This document shows positions 37,349 through 59,200 of a DNA stretch of 64,000 nt, piece after piece (within the stretch, counting starts at the first letter, position 1; each line of letters opens with the position of its first letter). The position numbers were made by a program, and so were the translations under genes. Source of the DNA: Bacillus velezensis (GTDB lineage: Bacteria; Bacillota; Bacilli; Bacillales; Bacillaceae); contig NZ_LLZC01000021.1 in NCBI RefSeq assembly GCF_001461825.1, positions 1 to 64,000 on the forward strand, in the 5' to 3' direction. The notes beneath the pieces were generated by a model. The model was not told where the DNA came from and made no database searches. It was given only the letters and a program-made list of their open reading frames with translations.

Positions 37349-38545
37349 ATGACGGCGGGCCTATCGATTGCACATCCGTCTCTTCATGCGGATTCGGATT
37401 TTTGGAATGACCCTTACCCGTTTTATGACAAACTGCGATCCATTGATCCTATTTATAAAGGAACCGTATTAAAATATCCGGGCTGGTATGTCACCGGGTA
37501 CAAAGAGGCGGCAGCGATTCTGAAAGACACCCGATTTAAAAACCGCATTCCTCTTCCGGAAGCTTCAACGAAATATCAAAATCTATCGCATATCCAGCAC
37601 GATATGCTGTTATTTAAAAATCAATCAGACCATAAGCGGATGCGGATGCTTATCGGTAAAGAATTTACCGTAAAGACGGCGGAATCACTTCGCCCTTGTA
37701 TAAAAGAAACGGTTCATGACTTGTTGGATCAAGTCCAAATCAAAAAAAACGCTGACCTTGTTTCAGAGTTTGCCTTTCCATTGGCAAGCCTTATCATTGC
37801 GGAGATACTCGGAGTGCCGAAAGAGGAGAGATATCAATTCAGACAATGGACGGCAGACGTCATTCAGGCCATTGATCTTACCCGATCAAGAAAGACGTTA
37901 GTCAGAGCCAGCGACACCGCAGGCAGGCTGACGTCATACTTCAGAGATTTGATTCACAAGCGGAAAGCTCACCCTCAGCAAGACTTGATCAGCAGGTTTA
38001 TTATGGAGGAACAGCTTTCAAAAGAGGAAGTGCTCGGGACATGTATCTTACTTGTCATAGCCGGACACGAGACGACGGTAAACCTCATGTGCAACGGTGT
38101 GTTTACTTTATTGAAACACCCTGAACAGCTTAGCGCACTGAGGGAAAACCCCTCGCTTATTGAAACTGCAGTTGAGGAATGTATGCGCTACGACAGCCCC
38201 GCGCAGCTGACGGCACGCACCGCTTCAGAAGACTGTGAAATAAATGGGAAGACCATAAAAAAAGGAGAGCAGGTATATATCCTTTTAGGAGCAGCCAATC
38301 GCGATCCAAGCATATTCGATCAACCTCACAAAATGGATATCCAAAGAAAGCCGAATCCGCATCTTGCATTCGGAAAGAACGCCCATTTTTGTATAGGCTC
38401 CTCATTAGCGCGTATCGAAGCACAAATTGCAATTCTCACACTGTTTGAGCGGATGCCTAAGCTTCGGCTGGCCGCACACCGCCTTGAATACCGCAAGCTC
38501 ATTGGTTTTAGGTCGCTCAAAGAGCTTCCGGTTGTCATTGGCTGA
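37349..38545 (+). CDS. bioI: Cytochrome P450 BioI (CYP107H family)
   Basis: P450 of 398 residues that, in B. subtilis, cleaves the carbon chain of fatty acyl-ACP to give pimeloyl-ACP. Motifs: I-helix AGHETTVN, the ExxR region (RENPSLIETAVEECMRYDSP precedes it), and the haem loop FGKNAHFCIG with Cys348. No ferredoxin or flavodoxin gene is nearby, so electrons must come from elsewhere. Overlapping TAAG/ATG arrangement, one base after bioB, with ACGGAGG upstream. Last gene of the biotin operon; B. subtilis has ytbQ next, absent here. Confidence 0.92.
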   Translation: MTAGLSIAHPSLHADSDFWNDPYPFYDKLRSIDPIYKGTVLKYPGWYVTGYKEAAAILKDTRFKNRIPLPEASTKYQNLSHIQHDMLLFKNQSDHKRMRMLIGKEFTVKTAESLRPCIKETVHDLLDQVQIKKNADLVSEFAFPLASLIIAEILGVPKEERYQFRQWTADVIQAIDLTRSRKTLVRASDTAGRLTSYFRDLIHKRKAHPQQDLISRFIMEEQLSKEEVLGTCILLVIAGHETTVNLMCNGVFTLLKHPEQLSALRENPSLIETAVEECMRYDSPAQLTARTASEDCEINGKTIKKGEQVYILLGAANRDPSIFDQPHKMDIQRKPNPHLAFGKNAHFCIGSSLARIEAQIAILTLFERMPKLRLAAHRLEYRKLIGFRSLKELPVVIG

Positions 38546-38552
38546 ATGACCA

Positions 38553-38587
38553 TGCAGGAGGGCCGGATTTTATCGGTTCCTCTTGCA
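38553..38587 (+). terminator. Imperfect hairpin after bioI
   Basis: TGCAGGAGGGCCGG can pair with TCGGTTCCTCTTGCA (one bulge and wobbles) seven bases after the bioI stop. No T-run follows, so it is at best a weak or factor-dependent end of the bio operon. The stretch from 38590 to 38800 is AT-rich and holds nothing else I can support. Confidence 0.4.
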
Positions 38588-38807
38588 GGAAATAAATGAA
38601 AGAAAAAAGAATACATATTTATAAAGCAAAAATCCTCTCTGATCCATCTCACTATCCCTAAAAAAACTCACTGCTCAGCCAATCAATATAATGCAGCAAG
38701 GGTCTCCTTTTCTTTTGCCCTAACGGAGAATTCACCATGATGCACATTTTTTCAGCCTCAGAAACTGTGCAAAACCGGCATGTTTATTGCTTTATTTTCT
38801 CGATTTT

Positions 38808-38822
38808 TTGTAAGCGCTTACT
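38808..38822 (+). promoter_or_regulatory. CcpA cre site upstream of yxjC
   Basis: TTGTAAGCGCTTACT matches WTGNAANCGNWWNCA at 14 of 15 positions and contains the perfect 12-base palindrome GTAAGCGCTTAC. It lies 26 bases before the yxjC start, well placed for catabolite repression. B. subtilis yxjCDEF is known to be catabolite-controlled. Confidence 0.8.
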
Positions 38823-38848
38823 AATATGAGCAGAAAAGAGGGGGATTT

Positions 38849-40294
38849 GTGGACATTGTTATTATTTTATTGGCATTAGGCATGCTGATGTTTGCGGCTT
38901 ACCGGGGCTTTTCAGTCATTTTATTCGCCCCGATTTGCGCGCTGTTTGCTGTGCTCCTGACAGATCCAAGCTTCGTACTTCCTTTCTTCTCGAATATATT
39001 TATGGAGAAGATGGTAGGATTTATTAAGCTGTATTTTCCCGTATTTCTTTTAGGAGCCGTTTTTGGCAAGGTTGTTGAAATATCAGGGCTCGCTGAGTCG
39101 ATTGCAAAAACAATCGTCAAGCTTGTAGGAGCAAAAAGAGCCATTCTCGCCATCGTCTTAATGGGTGCGATTTTAACGTACAGCGGCGTCAGTCTCTTCG
39201 TAGCGGTGTTTGCCATTTATCCGTTTGCTAAAAACCTATTTATTAAAGCTGATATTCCCAAGCGTCTGATACCCGGTACGATTGCATTGGGCGCCTTTAC
39301 ATTTACAATGGATGCGCTTCCCGGCACACCGCAAATTCAAAATGTCATTCCGACAGCATTTTTTAAAACAAACATTTATGCCGCTCCCTGGCTCGGACTG
39401 ATTGGTGCAGCATTTGTGCTTACGGCCGGAATGATTTATTTAGAATCCCGGCGCAAAAAAGCGGCCAATGCCGGAGAAGGCTATGCTGGATTTCAATCTG
39501 AAGTTTCCGCTGCAGAGGAATCCTCAGGTCTGGCTAATGAAAAACATACGCCTGTTTTACCTCGGGAGGCAGAACCCAGCCCCGCGCGGCAAGTGCTCGC
39601 CTTTGTTCCGCTTATCCTTGTGGGAGTCATGAACAAATGCTTCACGATGTGGCTCCCGCATTGGTACCCTGACGGATTTGATTTTGCGCCGCTCGGTTTA
39701 GAAGCGTTCGGGAAGATTGACCTTTCCTCCGTCACTGCGATCTGGTCAGTAGAACTCGCACTGTTCATCGGGATCATGACAACGATTTTGTTCGATTGGA
39801 AAAAAGTCCTCTTCAATTTGAAAGAAGGACTGAATGAGGGCATCGGGGGCGCCTTGCTGGCGTCGATGAATACAGGAGCCGAATACGGATTTGGCGGCAT
39901 CATTGCGGCGCTTCCCGGCTTTAAAATGGTCAGCAGCGGCATATCGCAGACGTTTACTGATCCGCTCGTCAACGGAGCGGTGACGACCACTGCGCTTGCC
40001 GGGATTACAGGATCGGCATCAGGAGGAATGGGCATCGCTTTAAGCACGATGTCAGCAGCGTATACAGAAGCAATCAATACATTCCACATCCCGCCGGAGG
40101 TCATGCACCGGGTAATTTCGATGGCCTCCGGCGGGATGGACACTCTTCCGCATAATGGCGCCGTCATTACGCTGCTCGCGGTCACCGGGTTGACCCACCG
40201 CCAATCTTACAGGGATATCTTTGCCATTACCGTCATTAAAACAGCCGCTGTGTTTGTCATCATCGCCATTTTCAGTCTGACGGGCCTTGTGTAG
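38849..40294 (+). CDS. yxjC: GntP-family permease YxjC
   Basis: Polytopic membrane protein, 481 residues, with about 12 hydrophobic segments and a polar linker near residues 205-245. Features: MDIVIILLALGMLMFAAYRG, GVSLFVAVFAIYPFAK, FTFTMDALPGTPQIQN, GSASGGMGIALS and SGGMDTLPHNGAVITLL, typical of GntP/CitMHS-like carriers. The likely substrate, inferred from the operon, is 3-hydroxybutyrate or acetoacetate. Start is GTG 38849, preceded by GAGGGGGAT. First gene of yxjC-scoA-scoB-yxjF. Confidence 0.88.
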   Translation: MDIVIILLALGMLMFAAYRGFSVILFAPICALFAVLLTDPSFVLPFFSNIFMEKMVGFIKLYFPVFLLGAVFGKVVEISGLAESIAKTIVKLVGAKRAILAIVLMGAILTYSGVSLFVAVFAIYPFAKNLFIKADIPKRLIPGTIALGAFTFTMDALPGTPQIQNVIPTAFFKTNIYAAPWLGLIGAAFVLTAGMIYLESRRKKAANAGEGYAGFQSEVSAAEESSGLANEKHTPVLPREAEPSPARQVLAFVPLILVGVMNKCFTMWLPHWYPDGFDFAPLGLEAFGKIDLSSVTAIWSVELALFIGIMTTILFDWKKVLFNLKEGLNEGIGGALLASMNTGAEYGFGGIIAALPGFKMVSSGISQTFTDPLVNGAVTTTALAGITGSASGGMGIALSTMSAAYTEAINTFHIPPEVMHRVISMASGGMDTLPHNGAVITLLAVTGLTHRQSYRDIFAITVIKTAAVFVIIAIFSLTGLV

Positions 40295-40318
40295 CCAAAA
40301 CAGAAAGGGGAAACGAAT

Positions 40319-41020
40319 ATGGGAAAAGGAAAAGTGATGGACTCTTATCAAGATGCTGCTGCACTGATCAAGGACGGAGACACCCTCATCGCAGGAGGCT
40401 TCGGCCTGTGCGGCATTCCGGAACAATTAATTCTCGCGATCAGGGACAGCGGCGTAAAAAACTTGACCGTTGTCAGTAATAACTGCGGTGTTGATGATTG
40501 GGGGTTAGGCCTCTTGCTTGCAAACCGGCAGATCAAAAAAATGGTCGCATCCTATGTGGGAGAAAACAAAACCTTTGAACGGCAGTTTTTAAGCGGAGAG
40601 CTGGAAGTCGAATTGGTGCCCCAAGGAACGCTCGCAGAAAGAATTCGCGCGGGAGGGGCGGGCATTCCGGCGTTTTATACACCTGCAGGCGTCGGAACAT
40701 CAGTAGCCGAGGGAAAAGAACATAAGACATTTGACGGACGCACCTATCTTCTGGAGAAAGGGATTACAGGGAACGCCGCCATCGTAAAGGCCTGGAAAGC
40801 CGATCCTCTGGGCAACCTGATGTTCAGAAAGACGGCGAGAAATTTCAATCCGCTCGCTGCAATGGCAGGCAAAGTGACGATTGCAGAGGCTGAAGAAATC
40901 GTCGATGCCGGAGAGCTTGATCCGGATCAAATTCATACGCCGGGTATTTTTGTGCAGCACGTGCTGCCCGGCGGGATTCATGAAAAACGGATTGAACGCC
41001 GCACCGTCCGGCAAGCATGA
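40319..41020 (+). CDS. scoA: Succinyl-CoA:3-ketoacid CoA-transferase subunit A
   Basis: CoA-transferase alpha subunit, 233 residues. Signatures: [17 protein letters not shown] (CoA-transferase family I motif), [36 protein letters not shown] and [23 protein letters not shown]. With ScoB it moves CoA from succinyl-CoA to acetoacetate. AGAAAGGGG precedes the ATG. The stop is directly followed by the scoB ribosome site. Confidence 0.94.
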   Translation: MGKGKVMDSYQDAAALIKDGDTLIAGGFGLCGIPEQLILAIRDSGVKNLTVVSNNCGVDDWGLGLLLANRQIKKMVASYVGENKTFERQFLSGELEVELVPQGTLAERIRAGGAGIPAFYTPAGVGTSVAEGKEHKTFDGRTYLLEKGITGNAAIVKAWKADPLGNLMFRKTARNFNPLAAMAGKVTIAEAEEIVDAGELDPDQIHTPGIFVQHVLPGGIHEKRIERRTVRQA

Positions 41021-41037
41021 TAAAGGAGGCTGACAGA

Positions 41038-41700
41038 ATGAGAGATAGCAGAAAACGAATGATCAAACGGGCTGTAAAGGAAATAAAGGACGGAATGAAT
41101 GTGAACTTGGGGATAGGGATGCCGACGCTTGTAGCCAATGAGATACCGAATGATTATAACGTCCTGCTTCAGTCTGAAAACGGCTTGCTCGGGATCGGGC
41201 CTTATCCGGCGGAAGGAACGGAGGACCCCGATCTGATCAATGCGGGAAAAGAAACCATTACTGAGGTAAAGGGAGCCTCGTATTTTGACAGTGCCGAATC
41301 CTTTGCCATGATTCGCGGCGGCCACATTGATGTAGCGATCCTCGGCGGGATGGAAGTTTCCGAACGGGGAGATTTGGCGAACTGGATGATCCCCGGAAAA
41401 ATGATCAAAGGAATGGGCGGAGCCATGGACTTGGTCCACGGAGCAAAACGGATTATTGTCATCATGGAGCACGTTAATAAATATGGGGAATCTAAAGTGA
41501 GAACGGAATGTACGCTTCCTTTAACCGGCAGGCAGGTGGTCGATCGGCTGATCACAGATTTGGCTGTATTCGATTTTCATGATGGCCGTATGACGCTCAC
41601 CGAACTGCAGGAAGGTGTAACAATGGAGGAGGTCTTTGAGAAAACAGAAGGTCATTTTACTGTCAGCCAGTCGTTAAAAAACGGGGTCAGACCTAAATGA
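41038..41700 (+). CDS. scoB: Succinyl-CoA:3-ketoacid CoA-transferase subunit B
   Basis: CoA-transferase beta subunit, 220 residues from the ATG at 41038. The motif QSENGLLGIGPYP supplies the catalytic Glu (residue 47) that forms the enzyme-CoA thioester; GGHIDVAILGGMEVS is also conserved. The ATG at 41038 is chosen because AAAGGAGG sits eight bases before it. An in-frame ATG at 41017 overlaps scoA and has no ribosome site of its own. Confidence 0.94.
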   Translation: MRDSRKRMIKRAVKEIKDGMNVNLGIGMPTLVANEIPNDYNVLLQSENGLLGIGPYPAEGTEDPDLINAGKETITEVKGASYFDSAESFAMIRGGHIDVAILGGMEVSERGDLANWMIPGKMIKGMGGAMDLVHGAKRIIVIMEHVNKYGESKVRTECTLPLTGRQVVDRLITDLAVFDFHDGRMTLTELQEGVTMEEVFEKTEGHFTVSQSLKNGVRPK

Positions 41701-41712
41701 GGAGGTGCCGTC

Positions 41713-42498
41713 ATGCATTCATTGCTTATTGAAAAAACAGCCGTTGTAACAGGAGCAGCCGGAGGAATCGGGCTTGAAATCGCAAAAGAATTCGCCCGTG
41801 AAGGAGCAGCCGTCATCATCTCTGATGTAAACGAACAAGCGGGGAAAGAAGCGGCGGCAAGACTGAAAGATGAAGGCTGTGAAGCAGTCAGCATCACATG
41901 CGATGTAACAAATGAAAAGCAAGTGGCCGACATGCTGCAGACGGTCGAGAAACAATTCGGACGTCTCGATATCCTTGTGAACAATGCGGGCATTCAGCAT
42001 GTCGCGCCCATCGAGGAATTTCCCACCGAACAGTTTGAACGGCTCATTCGTCTCATGCTGACCGCGCCATTTATCGCAATGAAGCATGCATTCCCCATTA
42101 TGAAAAAACAGCAATTCGGTCGAATCATTAATATGGCGTCTGTCAACGGATTGATCGGTTTTCACGGGAAAGCGGCATATAACAGCGCCAAGCACGGCGT
42201 CATCGGTTTAACGAAAGTCGGCGCACTTGAAGGCGCGGCTGACGGCATTACCGTCAATGCGCTTTGTCCGGGATATGTGGACACTCAGCTTGTCCGCAAT
42301 CAGTTAAAGGACATTTCCGCAACAAGGAATGTACCGTACGAACGGGTGCTTGAGGACGTCATCTTTCCGCTCGTTCCCCAAAAACGGCTGCTGTCAGTGA
42401 AGGAAATCGCTGATTACGCCGTATTTTTGGCCAGCGACAAAGCAAAAGGGGTCACAGGTCAGGCCGTAGTCATGGACGGCGGGTATACCGCTCAATAG
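41713..42498 (+). CDS. yxjF: 3-Hydroxybutyrate dehydrogenase YxjF (short-chain dehydrogenase)
   Basis: Classical SDR, 261 residues. Nucleotide-binding TGAAGGIG near residue 12, NNAG, active-site Tyr156 and Lys160 in YNSAKHG, and the end motif VTGQAVVMDGGYTAQ. Very close in pattern to bacterial D-3-hydroxybutyrate dehydrogenases, which reversibly give acetoacetate. GAGGAGGTG precedes the ATG, 12 bases after scoB. Last gene before a strong terminator. Confidence 0.9.
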   Translation: MHSLLIEKTAVVTGAAGGIGLEIAKEFAREGAAVIISDVNEQAGKEAAARLKDEGCEAVSITCDVTNEKQVADMLQTVEKQFGRLDILVNNAGIQHVAPIEEFPTEQFERLIRLMLTAPFIAMKHAFPIMKKQQFGRIINMASVNGLIGFHGKAAYNSAKHGVIGLTKVGALEGAADGITVNALCPGYVDTQLVRNQLKDISATRNVPYERVLEDVIFPLVPQKRLLSVKEIADYAVFLASDKAKGVTGQAVVMDGGYTAQ

Positions 42499-42512
42499 TT
42501 CTTATACTTTTT

Positions 42513-42545
42513 AAAAAAACAGCCGCTCTGAACGGCTGTTTTTTT
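42513..42545 (+). terminator. Terminator after yxjF
   Basis: Perfect arms AACAGCCG and CGGCTGTT around a seven-base loop, with an A-run before and seven or more T after. The flanking A and T runs could also serve the opposite strand. Confidence 0.93.
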
Positions 42546-42826
42546 ATGCCTGAAAACCTTGTTCACTCAATAGGCCGATTTACTGCGTCAATCGCTATCC
42601 GGGCTGGGTCATTCACATGTTCTCCGGCGTATTTCGCCCTTGCAGATTTTCCTCATTCAGATCCATCTCTTGCGCCACATTTATAATCAAGCGCAATCAG
42701 TTTACAATCCTTCACAGATATACAAATGATTTTTTACAATAAACAGAAAATATGTAATTTCTGACACAATTATGCCGATAGCCCTAAAACATATGAAACA
42801 TAAAGAGCGCGTTCTAAGTGAAGAAG

Positions 42827-42852
42827 AGCCGGTAACAGGCTCCACGCCGGCT
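42827..42852. repeat. Inverted repeat upstream of bmyD
   Basis: AGCCGG and CCGGCT separated by 14 bases. No T-run follows on either strand. It could be a decayed terminator or a regulatory palindrome; no function can be assigned. Confidence 0.5.
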
Positions 42853-42974
42853 TTCATCATCTCTCTTTAAGACTGATTTTCGGTGAAACCTCCATGTTTT
42901 ATTTTATGAATAAATATATCTAATTCGTTTGTAAAATCGAACAATAACTCCTCCGAAAGTATTCTATACACATT

Positions 42975-42983
42975 TGTTATAAT
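42975..42983 (+). promoter_or_regulatory. Extended -10 promoter for bmyD
   Basis: TGTTATAAT: consensus TATAAT at 42978-42983 with an extended TGn element. No recognisable -35 lies 16-18 bases upstream (GAAAGT at 17), which fits an activator-dependent sigma-A promoter. Transcription would begin near 42990, leaving a leader of about 68 bases. Confidence 0.6.
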
Positions 42984-43057
42984 CATGCTAGGATGTTAGA
43001 TAAAGGGATATTTTGTAGGATATTGTATTCCTTGTTCAATATGATCGGAGGAATCTC

Positions 43058-56228
<13,171 letters not shown>

Positions 56229-56272
56229 GGAAAAGCATTATTTCTTTAAAATATATAAAATGAGGTGCTCCA

Positions 56273-59200
56273 ATGTCGGTATTTAAAACTCAAGAAACGT
56301 ACTGGGAAAACCTGTTTGATGAAGAAGACGGCCTAAGCGCATTCCCTTACTTTAAAGCAGCGGATAAAGCATCGTTGGCCCGTACCGGCTACCAGGAAAA
56401 ATGCATCTGCCGTTCCTTATCTCCGGAAGTATCTCAAAGAATCATCACAATGGCGAATCATTCCGATATGGCGGCCTATCTGATTTTATTGGCGGGTATT
56501 GAATGCTTGTTATATAAATATACGGATCAAACGAGCCTGATTCTTGGCATTCCAACGGTATCGAAGCAAAAAGCCGGCCAGTCAGCCGTTAACAACATTG
56601 TCCTCTTAAAAAATACGCTTTCAAACGAGAGCACATTTAAAACCGTATTCGGGCAGCTGAAAGAAGCCGTTAATGATTCTCTGAAAAATCAAAACCTGCC
56701 GTTTAGAAAAATGGTCCGGCATCTGAGCGTGCAATACAATGACGAGCATTTGCCTTTGATTCATACCGTCGTTTCGCTTAACGAAATTCATTCCTTGCAA
56801 TTTAAAGAAGATACTGCAGCCGATACGCTGTTTCACTTTGATTTGGAGAACAACGGGATTCATTTGAAGCTTTTTTATAACGGCAATCTGTACGATGAGC
56901 ACTATATCAATCAAATTGTATCCCATTTGGATCAGCTGCTGTCTGTGATCCTGTTTCAGCCTCAAGCCGCGATCCATACGGCAGAGATCTTACCGGAAGC
57001 GGAAAAACAGAAGCTATTGTTTGATTTTAACGACACCGGCGCAGATTTCTCCGGGAGCAGAACAGTCTATCAATTATTTGAAGAGCAGGCAGAAAGAACG
57101 CCTGAGCATGCGGCCGTCAAGTTTAAAAACGACCATTTGACATACAGGGAACTGAATGAGAAGGCGAGCCGTTTGGCAAGAACATTGCGTAATTGCGGGG
57201 TTCAACCCGATACGTTAGTCGCCATTCTCGCTGATCGTTCTTTAGAGATGATCGTATCCATTATAGCCGTTTGGAAGGCAGGGGGCGCTTATGTGCCCCT
57301 GGATCCTGAATATCCAAAAGAGCGGCTTCAATATTTGCTTCATGATGCGGATGCAGACGTTCTCCTTGTTCAGCATCATTTAAAAAACAGTCTCGCCTTT
57401 GACGGCCCGGTGATCGATTTGAATGATGAAACATCATACCATGCCGATTGCTCATTGTTATCACCAGTAGCGGGACACAGCCATTTAGCCTATGTCATTT
57501 ATACGTCGGGTACAACAGGAAAGCCGAAAGGGGTCATGGTTGAACACGGCGGCATTGTAAACTCGCTCCAATGGAAGAAGGCGTTTTTTAAGCATTCTCC
57601 GGCGGATCGCGTGCTTGTCTTGTACCCGTATGTTTTTGATGCGTTCATTTTAAATTTCTTCGGCCCGCTCATCTCGGGGGCAACTTTGCACCTTTTGCCT
57701 AATGAGGAGAATAAAGAAACTTTCGCCATTCAAAATGCCATAAAACAAGAAAGAATTACCCATTTCTCAACTTCTCCCCGTCTTCTGAAAACGATGATCG
57801 AACAGATGAACAGAGAGGATTTCATCCATGTTCAGCATGTTGTTGTAGGCGGTGAGCAGCTGGAAACAGATACAGTTGAGAAGCTGCATTCTCTGCAGCC
57901 TCGCATTCGGATCAATAATGAATACGGACCGACAGAAAACAGCGTGGTATCTACATTTCACCCTGTTCAGTCCGCTGATGAACAGATCACAATCGGCAGC
58001 CCGGTGGCCAACCATCAAGCTTATATTTTAGGAGCGCACCATCAAATCCAGCCGATCGGCGTACCGGGAGAGCTGTATGTCGGAGGAGCGGGAGTGGCCC
58101 GCGGCTACCTCAATCGGCCTGAATTGACGGAGGAAAAATTTGTGGAGCATCTGCATGTCCCTGGTCAAAAGATGTATAAAACGGGGGATCTCGCCAGATG
58201 GATGCCAGATGGACGGATTGAATATTTAGGGCGGATTGATCATCAAGTGAAAATTCGCGGCTACCGGATTGAGATCGGCGAGGTAGAGGCAGCCATGTTC
58301 AATCTGGAAAACGTTCGTGAAGCCGCAGTCGTCGCGCGGGAAGACGCAGACGGGGCCAAACAATTGTATGCCTATTATGTCGGCGAGGCTTCTTTGACCG
58401 CTGCGCAGTTCAGAGAAGACTTATCCCGGGAACTGCCGAATTATATGATTCCCTCCCGTTTTATCCCTTTGGAACGCATTCCGCTCACTTCCAATGGAAA
58501 GATTGATCTGAAAGCTTTGCCTGCTGCTGACGAAAATACGCGGACGGAAAACGAATACATACCCCCGCGGAACACAATAGAAGAACTGCTGGCGTCCATC
58601 TGGCAAGAAGTATTAGGGGCAGAACGTATAGGAATTCTGGATAATTTCTTTGATTTTGGCGGAGATTCGATTAAATCAATTCAGGTGTCATCCAGATTGT
58701 ATCAAGCCGGATACAAGGTTGATATGAAGCATTTGTTTAAACACCCCTCGATTGCTGAACTTAGTCAGTTTGTAGCGCCGGTCAGCAGGGTGGCTGATCA
58801 AGGAGAAGTGAATGGCGGAACCAAGCTGACCCCGATACAGCATTGGTTTTTTGAACAAAAAATGCCGCATGCACACCATTACAATCAGGCCGTCATGTTA
58901 TATTCGGCGGAAGGCTTTCAAGAGGCTCCGCTTCGCCGGACGATGGAACGGATCGCGTCGCATCACGATGCCTTGAGGATGATTTTTGAAAAAACGCCGG
59001 ATGGATACGCTCCGCGAATTACAGGAACAGATGAAAGTGAACTATACCATCTGGAAGTGATGAATTATAAAGGGGAAACCGATCCGGCTCAAGCGATTGC
59101 CGATAAAGCGAATGAGATTCAAAGCAGCATGGTATTAGACAAAGGGCCATTGATGAAGCTCGGTTTGTTCCAATGTCCGGACGGAGATCATTTGCTGATT

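Larger units (their letters stand above)
42546..43057 (+). other. Non-coding leader region upstream of the iturin-family operon
   Basis: 512 bases without a supported gene, AT-rich from about 42690. It contains an inverted repeat (42827-42852), the likely bmyD promoter (-10 at 42978) and the bmyD ribosome site. In strain FZB42 the bmy promoter is activated by DegU and related regulators; I could not place individual DegU sites by eye. Confidence 0.7.

Noticed and set aside
39493-40185. 230-codon antisense frame within yxjC
   Set aside because: Mirrors the permease coding sequence; Ser/Pro-rich shadow without motif or ribosome site.
42793-42870. 25-codon open frame (MKHKERVLSEEEP...) upstream of bmyD
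   Set aside because: No ribosome site before the ATG, it spans the inverted repeat, and it resembles nothing I recognise.
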